Part shown: positions 25,415 to 32,896 of the stretch, piece after piece
Layout of the letters: each line of letters opens with the position of its first letter
Numbering within the stretch: position 1 is the first letter of the stretch
From: CALCCV01 sp964388665
GTDB lineage: Bacteria > Bdellovibrionota > Bdellovibrionia > Bdellovibrionales > Bdellovibrionaceae
Length of the DNA: 64,000 bases
Direction of reading: 5' to 3'
NCBI GenBank assembly: GCA_964388665.1
Contig: CAYMBJ010000003.1
Coordinates: forward strand, 1 to 64,000
Translations under genes and position numbers: made by a program
Notes under the pieces: model-generated
Databases searched by the model: none
The model's input: only the letters and a program-made list of their open reading frames with translations
Told to the model about the DNA's origin: nothing

Positions 25415-27034
25415 GTGAAACGCATAAAAGTCAAATCGCTGGTGTCGGTACTATTCCTTTTTGAGATTTTCATTTTAGGACAGGCTTGCGGTCCCACGTT
25501 CAAGGTCAACGAACCAGAATCACTGCAATCAATCGAAAACAGAGAGAGTCAGTCCTCGGCTCTTGTTGGCCCACAAATAGAGCAACAACCTTTGTCTCAA
25601 GTCATAAACTTAGGATCACAGCTCAGACTTTCTGTTCAGGCCAGTGGCTCTGCGCCGCTAAACTACACGTGGCTCAAGGACGGAGTGGAGATTCCGGGGG
25701 CCTTGGACCCAATCCTTTTCATTTCAAATGCAAACAGTGCCGATCAAGGATCTTACAGCGTGATAGTTGGTAATGCTGTCCAAAAAATACAGAGTGAAAG
25801 CGCAATCGTATCCGTCAAAGTGCTCGAGACCGATCAAAGCTCTGGTGGCTCCGAAGAAGCTGATGGTTCTACTGCAGAGCCTCCCGTTGTTTCCCTGCCA
25901 CCGGTGAGCGATTCAGTCGATATGGGAGGAAATCCTCAAGATCCTACTATGGTACCCGTGATCATTGCCCAGGGGCTGCGTGGAAGAACCACAATATCTT
26001 GTGATGATGGACAGACATGGATTGCTGAACGCGACTTTGACAAAGAAGGAAATGACCTTGTGTGCGGCAATACCCAACCTGTTGTGTGCGGTGTGACCTC
26101 ATGTAAAAGACGAACTGTGAATGGCTCGTGTGAGACCTCTTCGCCTTGCGATTGTCTTCATGATGTCGGCTACGGCAAAGGCATAGCATTCGGAGATGGT
26201 AAGATATTGGCAAATTTCGGTTGGGGAGGCGCGGGGGCTATTTTGCACTCCGCAGATGGGGCCAGCTGGAAGACGTTTCTTGTCTTCGATGCAGGTTATC
26301 TCTATCCAAATTTCATCTATGGTGATGGCCAGTTTGTTCACTTTTCGTCGCAGCCACGTATTTCAACTGATGGTTTGCAGTGGCGAAACGGAGGCTTTGC
26401 AAATTTCAATGGGCCAGGGCAAAGTTGGAAAAGCCCTCGCGCCTTTGACTATCTTGATTATTTCGGAAGCTCGCGCCTCATCGGAGCAATCGATGGAGAT
26501 ATCATTCGTGTGAGTGAAGATGGTGGGGCAACTTGGCTCGCGCCTCAAAAAATTCCGTCGGGATGTGCAAATGGTATTGGCGATTCACAGCGCATTCTGA
26601 CTGGAAACAATGTCGCAGTCATTATCACGACCGATGGAAAGTCATGTCGAACAGGAGACGGCGGGCGCACCTGGACCCTTCACTCCATATCCACCAGCTC
26701 GGTCACGCCTTATGGAATTTTCAACCAGGGACTCTTTTTGGCGTGGGGAAACAGCGGTGGAAAGGTCACCCGCTGGAGCAGTGCTGATGGCATGACATGG
26801 ACCGCGACCGCAATGAACACCAACACAACGGTTGGGGCTGTAGGGAAAAGTCCCCTAGGAACTTTGGTCACTACAAATGGTCTCTGGACAGATTACAAAT
26901 CTCAGGTCTTTCTTAGAAGTACAGACGGCGGCCTCACTTGGAACTCCCTTCCCAGTGCCAATTATGTCAAGAGCCATGGCATCCATAGATTTGGCTCAGG
27001 CTACATTCGGGAAAACACTCTTTGCCGCCGCTAA
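25415..27034 (+). CDS. Lipoprotein with Ig-like domain and Asp-box (BNR) propeller
   Basis: Start chosen at GTG 25415: AAGGGG lies five bases upstream and it opens a lipoprotein signal ending ILGQAC. An Ig-like domain follows (about 55-130: QVINLGSQLRLSVQASGSAPLNYTWLKDG..ADQGSYSVIVGN). After a Ser/Pro linker come several Asp-box motifs (S-x-D-G-x-T-W): SCDDGQTWI, SEDGGATWL, TGDGGRTWT, SADGMTWTA, STDGGLTWN, as in sialidase or Vps10-like propellers. Catalytic sialidase residues (FRIP Arg triad) are not visible. Likely a surface binding protein. Confidence 0.75.
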   Translation: MKRIKVKSLVSVLFLFEIFILGQACGPTFKVNEPESLQSIENRESQSSALVGPQIEQQPLSQVINLGSQLRLSVQASGSAPLNYTWLKDGVEIPGALDPILFISNANSADQGSYSVIVGNAVQKIQSESAIVSVKVLETDQSSGGSEEADGSTAEPPVVSLPPVSDSVDMGGNPQDPTMVPVIIAQGLRGRTTISCDDGQTWIAERDFDKEGNDLVCGNTQPVVCGVTSCKRRTVNGSCETSSPCDCLHDVGYGKGIAFGDGKILANFGWGGAGAILHSADGASWKTFLVFDAGYLYPNFIYGDGQFVHFSSQPRISTDGLQWRNGGFANFNGPGQSWKSPRAFDYLDYFGSSRLIGAIDGDIIRVSEDGGATWLAPQKIPSGCANGIGDSQRILTGNNVAVIITTDGKSCRTGDGGRTWTLHSISTSSVTPYGIFNQGLFLAWGNSGGKVTRWSSADGMTWTATAMNTNTTVGAVGKSPLGTLVTTNGLWTDYKSQVFLRSTDGGLTWNSLPSANYVKSHGIHRFGSGYIRENTLCRR

Positions 27035-27052
27035 GAGGGGTCGGTAGCAGCC

Positions 27053-27577
27053 CTACATGGGTGGATAGGTGCAGCCGACTTGGCTCGTTTCTAATAGCTT
27101 ATTGATTGGCACTTGAGCTTCTGCAGCTTGCAAGGCCTCCTGATAAAGCTCATCACTCAGCATTGGCGTTTTTGAAAGTATATACAATGAGCGAGCGTCT
27201 TTATCTGTGACCACGGCCCATTTGTACTCTGGATGGAGGCCAATAATCCAATAAGTGCCCTTGAATGGAAGTCCGAAATCAACAACCAGCTTCGCATTGG
27301 AAACTGGGTCTGTGACTTTCGCGGTTCCCTGGATATCTGTTAGCTCGCCCTCAGGGCTACCCTTTCGACAAGAGTTGTACACTCCAACGACGCCCGAGTC
27401 CTCAAGTGTTAAAGTTTGCTGGGCGCAAACACAATTTCTTGGCTCAAATAGCATAGGGTTTCTTGCGATCTGGTACCATCTTCCAAGATATTGGTTTAGA
27501 TCGACATACTCGACCGTTTCCACAGCCTGAGAGGCAAAGGACGTTAGGAATAGAAGCGCTGTAATAAATAATTTCAT
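27053..27577 (-). CDS. blc: Bacterial lipocalin (Blc-like)
   Basis: Start at ATG 27577 (GGAGGATAT upstream), giving a signal peptide MKLFITALLFLTSFASQA. 174 aa. Lipocalin motif 1 (LGRWYQIARNP) and the bacterial-type C-terminal region (YWIIGLHPEYKWAVVTDKDARSLYILSKTP) are clear. Unlike E. coli Blc, the signal lacks a lipobox Cys, so it is probably periplasmic or secreted rather than lipid-anchored. Blc proteins bind lysophospholipids and fatty acids. Convergent with the Asp-box lipoprotein gene, with 18 bp between stops. Confidence 0.88.
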   Translation of the reverse strand: MKLFITALLFLTSFASQAVETVEYVDLNQYLGRWYQIARNPMLFEPRNCVCAQQTLTLEDSGVVGVYNSCRKGSPEGELTDIQGTAKVTDPVSNAKLVVDFGLPFKGTYWIIGLHPEYKWAVVTDKDARSLYILSKTPMLSDELYQEALQAAEAQVPINKLLETSQVGCTYPPM

Positions 27578-27608
27578 ATATCCTCCAAAATTAAGAAAAG
27601 AGGCTACC

Positions 27609-27713
27609 ATGAATGTCCATTTTATCAAAAAATTTCTGCTAATTATCAAAAATGTAAAGAAAACTAATCCAAATCTTAACTCTAAAGCACACCCCAGTCC
27701 AAATTGGAGCTGA
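27609..27713 (+). CDS. Small basic ORF ahead of a terminator
   Basis: ATG 27609 has AAAAGAGG seven bases upstream and opens a 34-codon frame starting MNVHFIKKFLLIIKNVKK, an amphipathic basic N-terminus. Its last codons run into the stem of the terminator at 27691-27732. It forms a short independent plus-strand unit between a lipocalin (minus) and the SDR gene. No family recognised; it may instead be a small RNA. Confidence 0.3.
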   Translation: MNVHFIKKFLLIIKNVKKTNPNLNSKAHPSPNWS

Positions 27714-27732
27714 TTTGAGCTGGGGTTTTTTT
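27691..27732 (+). terminator. Rho-independent terminator (plus strand)
   Basis: ACCCCAG pairs with CTGGGGT, with CAAAT/ATTTG pairing inside, followed by a run of nine T. The only candidate upstream transcript on this strand is the small ORF at 27609. Confidence 0.8.
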
Positions 27733-27797
27733 TTGCAGAGATGCAAAACCAAGCGACTATGTGGACCGAAACCGAAAAGCATGTAACAGTTGTACCT

Positions 27798-28538
27798 ATG
27801 AAGATTGTTCCCTTGCATCAAGGATCCTTATTCATCATTACTGGCGCCTCCAAGGGATTGGGGTATGCCTTGGCAAATGAAGCACTCAGCAGCAATCATT
27901 GCGTGGTCGGAATCTCTAGATCCGCTGCTGAAATTCACAATCCATTTTATTATCAAATCAACTCAGATCTTGCCAATCTCGATGATGTGAGGGGCATTGT
28001 TGAAAATATTTTTTCTGAAATCGTAAGTAGCGAGGATTTAGTCTCCTTTCAGCGCCTCGTACTGGTGAACAACGCGGCCACGATAGCACCACTGCGGCCA
28101 GTGGCGAGCACTTCTACCGAGGATCTCATTGCCAGCATGCACCTGAATTTGTTGGCGCCTATGATCTTAACGGCACAGTTTTTACAAAGACTCAAGGAAG
28201 TGAATTTGCCAAAAACCGTGGTCAATATCGGCTCTGGTGCCGCCTCTTCACCTCAGAGAAGTTGGGCGGCCTATTGTGCAGCCAAGGCGGGTATGCAAAT
28301 ATTCTCGCAGGTGGTGTCCGATGAAAGCGCACACTCCCAAGGGCCGAACAGCTCTTTGGTAAAGGTCATACATTTTAACCCTGGAGTTGTCGATACAGGT
28401 ATGCAGCATGCGATCCGCCTAGAAACACCAGAGAATTTTCCTGAAATCGAAAAATTCAAAGCTTACTATCGCGAAGGCAAGCTCAAAGCACCCGAGACTG
28501 TTGCACGTGAACTCATTGATTTAGTGCTCTCGGGCTAG
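27798..28538 (+). CDS. Short-chain dehydrogenase/reductase
   Basis: Cofactor motif TGASKGLG near the N-terminus, NNAA in the middle and the active-site YCAAK (Y-x-x-x-K) preceded by a Ser (IGSGAAS), so the SDR catalytic set is complete. VIHFNPGVVDTGMQ resembles sepiapterin reductase/benzil reductase-type SDRs. Start uncertain: ATG 27798 keeps the glycine motif near residue 17; upstream in-frame ATGs at 27741 and 27759 have no better ribosome site. Its stop lies inside the left arm of a 29-bp inverted repeat. Confidence 0.85.
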   Translation: MKIVPLHQGSLFIITGASKGLGYALANEALSSNHCVVGISRSAAEIHNPFYYQINSDLANLDDVRGIVENIFSEIVSSEDLVSFQRLVLVNNAATIAPLRPVASTSTEDLIASMHLNLLAPMILTAQFLQRLKEVNLPKTVVNIGSGAASSPQRSWAAYCAAKAGMQIFSQVVSDESAHSQGPNSSLVKVIHFNPGVVDTGMQHAIRLETPENFPEIEKFKAYYREGKLKAPETVARELIDLVLSG

Positions 28539-28592
28539 TTCTTTGTCAGGAAAGTTTTTTCGTTGTTGCTTCGTCGTCGCGGTATTATTCAT
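28521..28592 (-). CDS. Micro-ORF, 23 codons, inside an inverted repeat
   Basis: ATG 28592 is preceded by GGAGG and opens MNNTATTKQQRKNFPDKELAREH then TAA. The ribosome site and start are in the 52-nt loop of the 28533-28642 inverted repeat, and the second half is encoded by the left arm and the 3' end of the SDR gene (antisense overlap). Its first residues resemble those of the micro-ORF at 10078-10122. It lies just after the RpoH-like gene on the same strand. Translation is unproven. Confidence 0.3.
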   Translation of the reverse strand: MNNTATTKQQRKNFPDKELAREH

Positions 28593-28642
28593 ACAGCTTC
28601 CTCCTCGCGTCTAGAAAAAACTTCCCTGACAAAGAACTAGCC
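28533..28642. repeat. 29-bp inverted repeat with 52-bp spacer
   Basis: Arms 28533-28561 and 28614-28642 match at 28 of 29 positions when one is reverse-complemented. The arms run from the SDR stop codon to the base before the sigma-factor stop, and each contains a TTTTTT run. They could fold into a long hairpin in either transcript, as a bidirectional terminator, or mark a former mobile or invertible segment. Confidence 0.85.
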
Positions 28643-29824
28643 TCAGTTCGACGATTCGTCACCACTTGCTGCATCGGAAGTTGCATCTGCATGAGAAATT
28701 TCGGCACCATGGAATCGCTGTTTAATTTTATTCATCAGGCGGACTTCAGCTTGTCGAACGGCTTCACGGGTGATTCCATATTTTTCGCCGATCTCTTGCA
28801 GGGTGAGCGGGTCGTCGCTCAGTATCCGCTCTTCGAGCAAAATGATTTCACGCTCATTGAGCTCAGGTCGCAGCTCCGCGAGCTGGTGGCGAAGTATTTC
28901 TAGCTCCTCTTGGCGTCCAATTTTTTCATCCAAGGGAATGTCTTCGTGACGACTTTGAAAATCGCCAATTGTTTGATTTGAATATTCATCGATGGGCTTG
29001 TCGAGTGAAAGATCGCGAAAAGCCATCCTTTGCACCATCGATTGAACTTCGTCTTGGGGGATTCCCAAACGAGTGCTGAGCAAGGCGAGGCTGGAATCGG
29101 AGCCGTATTTTTCGAGCTCCTCTTTTTCTTTTTGTAACCTGTAAAAGAGCTTGCGTTGATTGTGAGTGGTGCCAATTCTCACAATCGAATGCTGGCGCAT
29201 CAGAAACTCTTGAATGTAACCGCGAATCCACCACACTGCGTAGGTGATCAGGCGAACTCCCTTATAAGGATTGAATTCGCGCACAGCATGCATCAGACCA
29301 ACATTGCCCTCTTGCACAAGATCAATCATCTTGGCGCCAAAACGCGAATACTCGGCGGCCACCTTTACGACAAAGCGTAAATTTGCTTTTACCAACTCTT
29401 GCGCGATATTGGGATCTTTGGATTCAAAATACTTTTTGGCCAGGTGTTGCTCTTGCTCTCTGGTGAGCATGGGGTACCTACGAAGTTCATTGAGGTACAT
29501 GGTGAGAGAATCGGTAGTCACAAGACCGGTAGCTGGCTTTACGGCTGGCAATTTTGTAGTCGCCGGTTCGTCAGCTATCTTCGCCCAGTCCTGGAGCTCT
29601 TCGTCCCCCAAATCCTCATCAGTTGATATTTTTTCAGCAATGTCCTTTGCGAGGCCCACGTCATCAGAGGAGTTCGTGCTCTCTGAGTAATCTCGATCCA
29701 ATACCTCTGCATCCACCAATCTTGCTTCCAAGTCTTGAACCTTGGTGCTCGGCAAAGCTGGCTTGTTTGGCTTGGGTTTTACCTTCGCTTTTGTCTTTTT
29801 TTGTGGCGCCTTCTTTTGTGCCAT
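28643..29824 (-). CDS. rpoH: RpoH-like sigma-70 family factor
   Basis: 393 aa. A charged Lys/Pro- then Asp/Glu-rich N-terminus (1-100) precedes sigma region 1.2/2 (SLTMYLNELRRYPMLTREQEQHLAKKY; EGNVGLMHAVREFNPYKGVRLITYAVWWIRGYIQEFLMRQ). QRKLFYRLQKEKEELEKYG matches the RpoH box that binds core and DnaK in sigma-32. Region 4 ends in ITREAVRQAEVRLMNKIKQRF. Known: bdellovibrios carry an rpoH-type gene near the flagellar operon. The long N-terminal extension is unusual for RpoH. Seven bp separate it from the upstream small gene. Confidence 0.85.
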   Translation of the reverse strand: MAQKKAPQKKTKAKVKPKPNKPALPSTKVQDLEARLVDAEVLDRDYSESTNSSDDVGLAKDIAEKISTDEDLGDEELQDWAKIADEPATTKLPAVKPATGLVTTDSLTMYLNELRRYPMLTREQEQHLAKKYFESKDPNIAQELVKANLRFVVKVAAEYSRFGAKMIDLVQEGNVGLMHAVREFNPYKGVRLITYAVWWIRGYIQEFLMRQHSIVRIGTTHNQRKLFYRLQKEKEELEKYGSDSSLALLSTRLGIPQDEVQSMVQRMAFRDLSLDKPIDEYSNQTIGDFQSRHEDIPLDEKIGRQEELEILRHQLAELRPELNEREIILLEERILSDDPLTLQEIGEKYGITREAVRQAEVRLMNKIKQRFHGAEISHADATSDAASGDESSN

Positions 29825-29831
29825 CAAAGAC

Positions 29832-30137
29832 TCAACTGAGGTGCTTGCTTAGCTTTTTCGAGAGCATTTCTTGAATCTTACCCTTGAGAGGCAAAAGAAG
29901 CAGGGGAATATCGAGGACAATGGCAACTTTGCTACCTGGGCCATCGCTAAGAACTTTAAATTCGCCCTTAAATTGGCTACCCTTTAAGCTGCAGCTCTTG
30001 GTTGCAGGATTGAAGTCGCATTTTAGGCTCGCGTCAAATTTCTTGATCTCCTCGGGATTGCTCAGGAAGTCTTTAATAGCATCGAAAGCTTTTTCAGGTG
30101 GGTGACTGGAGACGTGATCAAACGTTAATTTTGGCAT
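29832..30137 (-). CDS. Small PHA-granule/SRPBCC-like protein
   Basis: 101 aa from ATG 30137 (an in-frame start 15 bases upstream is possible). Layout: a helix with PEKAFDAIKDFLSN, then beta strands (CDFNPATKSCSLKGSQFKGEFKVL, KVAIVLDIP) and a C-terminal helix LLPLKGKIQEMLSKKLSKHL. This matches the small polyhydroxyalkanoic acid system (PHA_gran_rgn) family, probably cytosolic and lipid- or granule-associated. Cotranscribed with the RpoH-like gene. Confidence 0.6.
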   Translation of the reverse strand: MPKLTFDHVSSHPPEKAFDAIKDFLSNPEEIKKFDASLKCDFNPATKSCSLKGSQFKGEFKVLSDGPGSKVAIVLDIPLLLLPLKGKIQEMLSKKLSKHLS

Positions 30138-30187
30138 GCTCGTTTCTACCAATTCCCGCTGTTCAAGTCATCTATTTTTCGGTAAGC

Positions 30188-32035
30188 ATGATAACTATGA
30201 AATTTATTCGAGATTTAAAGCGTACGCATTATTGTGGATCCGTTAACAAAGCCCATGTCGGCGAAAAAGTGAATCTCATGGGCTGGGTGGACACGCGTCG
30301 CGACCATGGCAGTTTGATTTTTATTGATTTACGCGATCGCTCTGGATTGGTGCAGGTGGTCCTTGATCCAAAATTGGCAGACACGCTGAGTGCCAAAGAT
30401 TTTCGTAACGAATACTGCGTGGCCATTTCTGGTGAGGTGAGAGCCCGACCTGACGGAATGGTGAATAAAAAGCTCGCGACAGGTGAAATCGAAATCGTGG
30501 CGACTTTGTGTGAAATTCTCAATGTTAGTCAGACACCCCCCTTTCAGGTAGATGACCCCAACGTCAATGAGTCCTTGCGGCTCAAGTATCGCTATCTTGA
30601 CCTACGTTCGGCGACCATGCAGAGGAATTTGTTGATTCGTCATCAAGTGGCACAGCTCACGCGCCAGTTTTTGAGCGACGAGCATTTTATCGAAGTGGAG
30701 ACTCCCGTTCTTTACAAAAGCACTCCGGAGGGGGCTCGCGATTATTTGGTTCCGTCGCGAGTCAATCTGGGTCGATTCTATGCGCTGCCTCAATCTCCGC
30801 AAACTTTAAAGCAATTGCTGATGATTGCTGGTTATGACCGTTATTTTCAAATCGCGCGTTGCTTTAGAGATGAAGATTTGCGTGCTGATCGCCAGCCAGA
30901 GTTTTCGCAGATTGATATTGAAATGTCCTTCATCGATATGGAAGACATCATTTCGATCAACGAAAAGCTCCTGAGACTTTTCTGGAAGCAGATCAAGAAT
31001 ATAGATATTGGCGATGTGCCGCGCATGACCTATCAGGAGGCTATGGATCGCTATGGCAGCGATAAGCCCGACACCCGTTTTGCAATGGAAATTCAAGATC
31101 TGGCGAGTGCATTGAGCGGATCGGGATTTAAAGTTTTTGATGATGCTTTGGCGCGCAAAGGAATTGTTCGCGGTCTCGTGGTTCCTGGAGGCCGCAATTT
31201 TAGTCGCGGCCAATTTGACAAGCTCACCGATGTTGCCAAGAAAAACGGAGCCAAAGGGCTAGTTTGGGTCAAAAAAGATGAAAAGGGAGACTGGCAATCG
31301 CCGGCCAGCAAGTTTTTAGCGGCAGAAAAGTTTTCTGCAATCTTTTCTCAAACCAAGGCCACTGATGCAGACTGTGTGATCATTGTTGCCGACGACTTTG
31401 ATCCCGCCTGCTCTGCATTAAGCGCTCTGCGCTTACACTTGGGTCATGAATTAAAATTGATCGATACAAAAACCGACAAATTTTTATGGGTGGTTGATTT
31501 TCCGTTGCTTGAATACTCTCCCGATGAAAAGCGTTGGGTGGCACGGCATCATCCCTTCACTTCGCCTAAGGATGAATTTGCAGATGATCTGATCAACAAA
31601 CGTGAAAGCGAATATGGTAAAATGCTCGCCAAGGCCTATGATCTGGTTTGCAATGGCTATGAAATCGCTGGTGGCAGCATTCGTATCTATCGCAATGAAA
31701 TCCAACAAGCGATGTTTGGAGTTCTTGGAATGTCACCGGCGGAAACCGAGGCAAAGTTTGGCTTCTTTTTAGAGGCATTGAAATTTGGCACCCCACCTCA
31801 TGGCGGAGTTGCATGGGGATTGGATCGCTTGATTATGATTTTGTGTGGTACCGACGCCATTCGCGAAGTCATCGCTTTTCCAAAAACTGCCAAGGCCACT
31901 TGCCTAATGTCCGAAGCCCCCACTGAGGTCCAGTTTGAGCAGCTCCAAGAGGTCGGCATACGATTGTCGGCCCTGGCAGAAAAAGCACTCTCAGAGAAGA
32001 CACAAGCAGAGAAGACACAACCAGAGAAAGCATAA
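30188..32035 (+). CDS. aspS: Aspartyl-tRNA synthetase
   Basis: About 615 aa. Anticodon-binding OB fold at the N-terminus (VNLMGWVDTRRDHGSLIFIDLRDRSG), then class II motif 2 (FRDEDLRADRQPEFSQIDIEMSF), the bacterial GAD insertion (about 300-420) and motif 3 (GGVAWGLDRLIMILCGTDAIREVIAFPK). Start ATG 30188 or 30197; both have weak ribosome sites. The C-terminus carries a tandem SEKTQAEKTQPEKA-type tail, followed by more short repeats past the stop, not usual in the family. Confidence 0.95.
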   Translation: MITMKFIRDLKRTHYCGSVNKAHVGEKVNLMGWVDTRRDHGSLIFIDLRDRSGLVQVVLDPKLADTLSAKDFRNEYCVAISGEVRARPDGMVNKKLATGEIEIVATLCEILNVSQTPPFQVDDPNVNESLRLKYRYLDLRSATMQRNLLIRHQVAQLTRQFLSDEHFIEVETPVLYKSTPEGARDYLVPSRVNLGRFYALPQSPQTLKQLLMIAGYDRYFQIARCFRDEDLRADRQPEFSQIDIEMSFIDMEDIISINEKLLRLFWKQIKNIDIGDVPRMTYQEAMDRYGSDKPDTRFAMEIQDLASALSGSGFKVFDDALARKGIVRGLVVPGGRNFSRGQFDKLTDVAKKNGAKGLVWVKKDEKGDWQSPASKFLAAEKFSAIFSQTKATDADCVIIVADDFDPACSALSALRLHLGHELKLIDTKTDKFLWVVDFPLLEYSPDEKRWVARHHPFTSPKDEFADDLINKRESEYGKMLAKAYDLVCNGYEIAGGSIRIYRNEIQQAMFGVLGMSPAETEAKFGFFLEALKFGTPPHGGVAWGLDRLIMILCGTDAIREVIAFPKTAKATCLMSEAPTEVQFEQLQEVGIRLSALAEKALSEKTQAEKTQPEKA

Positions 32036-32210
32036 GCAGAAAAGTCGTCTTGAGAAAAATCGTCTTGAGAAATATCTTAGCGGCTTTCCTACTAAAAAAA
32101 CCTGCAGAAAACACCACGCCCTGCTCTCAACCTATGTCGCGCTTCCAAAATCTGGACTCGGTTCAATGGGCAGTGTGCCGATAAGGAGAATGAACGCTGA
32201 AAAGTTTTGT

Positions 32211-32225
32211 TGTTCATGATGAACA
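32211..32225. promoter_or_regulatory. 15-bp palindrome, operator-like
   Basis: TGTTCATGATGAACA, perfect about its central base, 34 bp upstream of the ATG of the disordered-protein gene. Suggests a dimeric repressor site; no regulator can be assigned. Confidence 0.5.
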
Positions 32226-32236
32226 TCCAATCAGTG

Positions 32237-32258
32237 TTTCACACATGGAGGTGTGAAA
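32237..32258 (+). promoter_or_regulatory. Hairpin presenting the Shine-Dalgarno in its loop
   Basis: TTTCACAC (32237-32244) pairs perfectly with GTGTGAAA (32251-32258), leaving ATGGAG as a 6-nt loop; the SD GGAGG spans loop and stem and the ATG starts at the next base (32259). Such a structure could control initiation, as RNA-binding-protein operators or thermosensors do. Confidence 0.6.
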
Positions 32259-32813
32259 ATGGAAAAAATCAGTCGTATCATTCCCGCCAATCGCCGCACA
32301 AGTTCTGCGGAAATCAGCACCTCACAACCCGCTCGACCTGGAGCCCCCGCTTTTGGTAGACCGATGGGAAGAGTAACTGGCTCGAATTTTGATCCGATTG
32401 CCGACGCAATCTATGATCCCTCCGGCGAAAAATTCAACCCTCGCGATAAAGTCAGCATCGGGCAAAATCGAGTGACTGAGTTTTCCTCGTACAAGCCTGG
32501 TCGCGAATCCCAAATTGCCGCCGTGAGCTCAGCCAGCAATGGCTCGGATCCAGTTGCAGATACATCGATGGAAAAACCGGTTGAATCAAAGGAAGCCAGT
32601 CAGGTTCAATTGGTCGACAATTTGCAAAAGAAGTTCTTCAACACTCGGACAAAGATGAGTGATGTCGATTCGGCTAAAGATGGAGTTGATCCAAAGTTAG
32701 ATTCTGCAGATAAAAAAGATACTGAGCCGCTCACACTTTTTGATTCTAGCGATTTGAGAAAAGCAGCCTTAAAAGAAAATGACAATTTAAAGGACAAGGC
32801 CACTCCAAGCTGA
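32259..32813 (+). CDS. Disordered hypothetical protein behind SD hairpin
   Basis: 184 aa from ATG 32259 (SD GGAGG at 32247-32251). No signal peptide or membrane segment. Rich in Ser, Asp, Lys and Pro throughout, with a GSNFDPIADAIYDPSGEKFNPRDKVSIGQN core (about 40-70) and a C-terminal LFDSSDLRKAALKENDN. No recognised family. The arrangement of a palindrome, a hairpin and a disordered product suggests a regulated cytosolic factor such as an anti-sigma or chaperone-like protein, but that is inference only. Confidence 0.6.
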   Translation: MEKISRIIPANRRTSSAEISTSQPARPGAPAFGRPMGRVTGSNFDPIADAIYDPSGEKFNPRDKVSIGQNRVTEFSSYKPGRESQIAAVSSASNGSDPVADTSMEKPVESKEASQVQLVDNLQKKFFNTRTKMSDVDSAKDGVDPKLDSADKKDTEPLTLFDSSDLRKAALKENDNLKDKATPS

Positions 32814-32896
32814 GATAGGTCGGGGAACGATAGGATTTAGGACTCGACCTTTGAATTCTTGTCTGGAATCCTGCTCTCAGTATTTTAAGATAAGGG

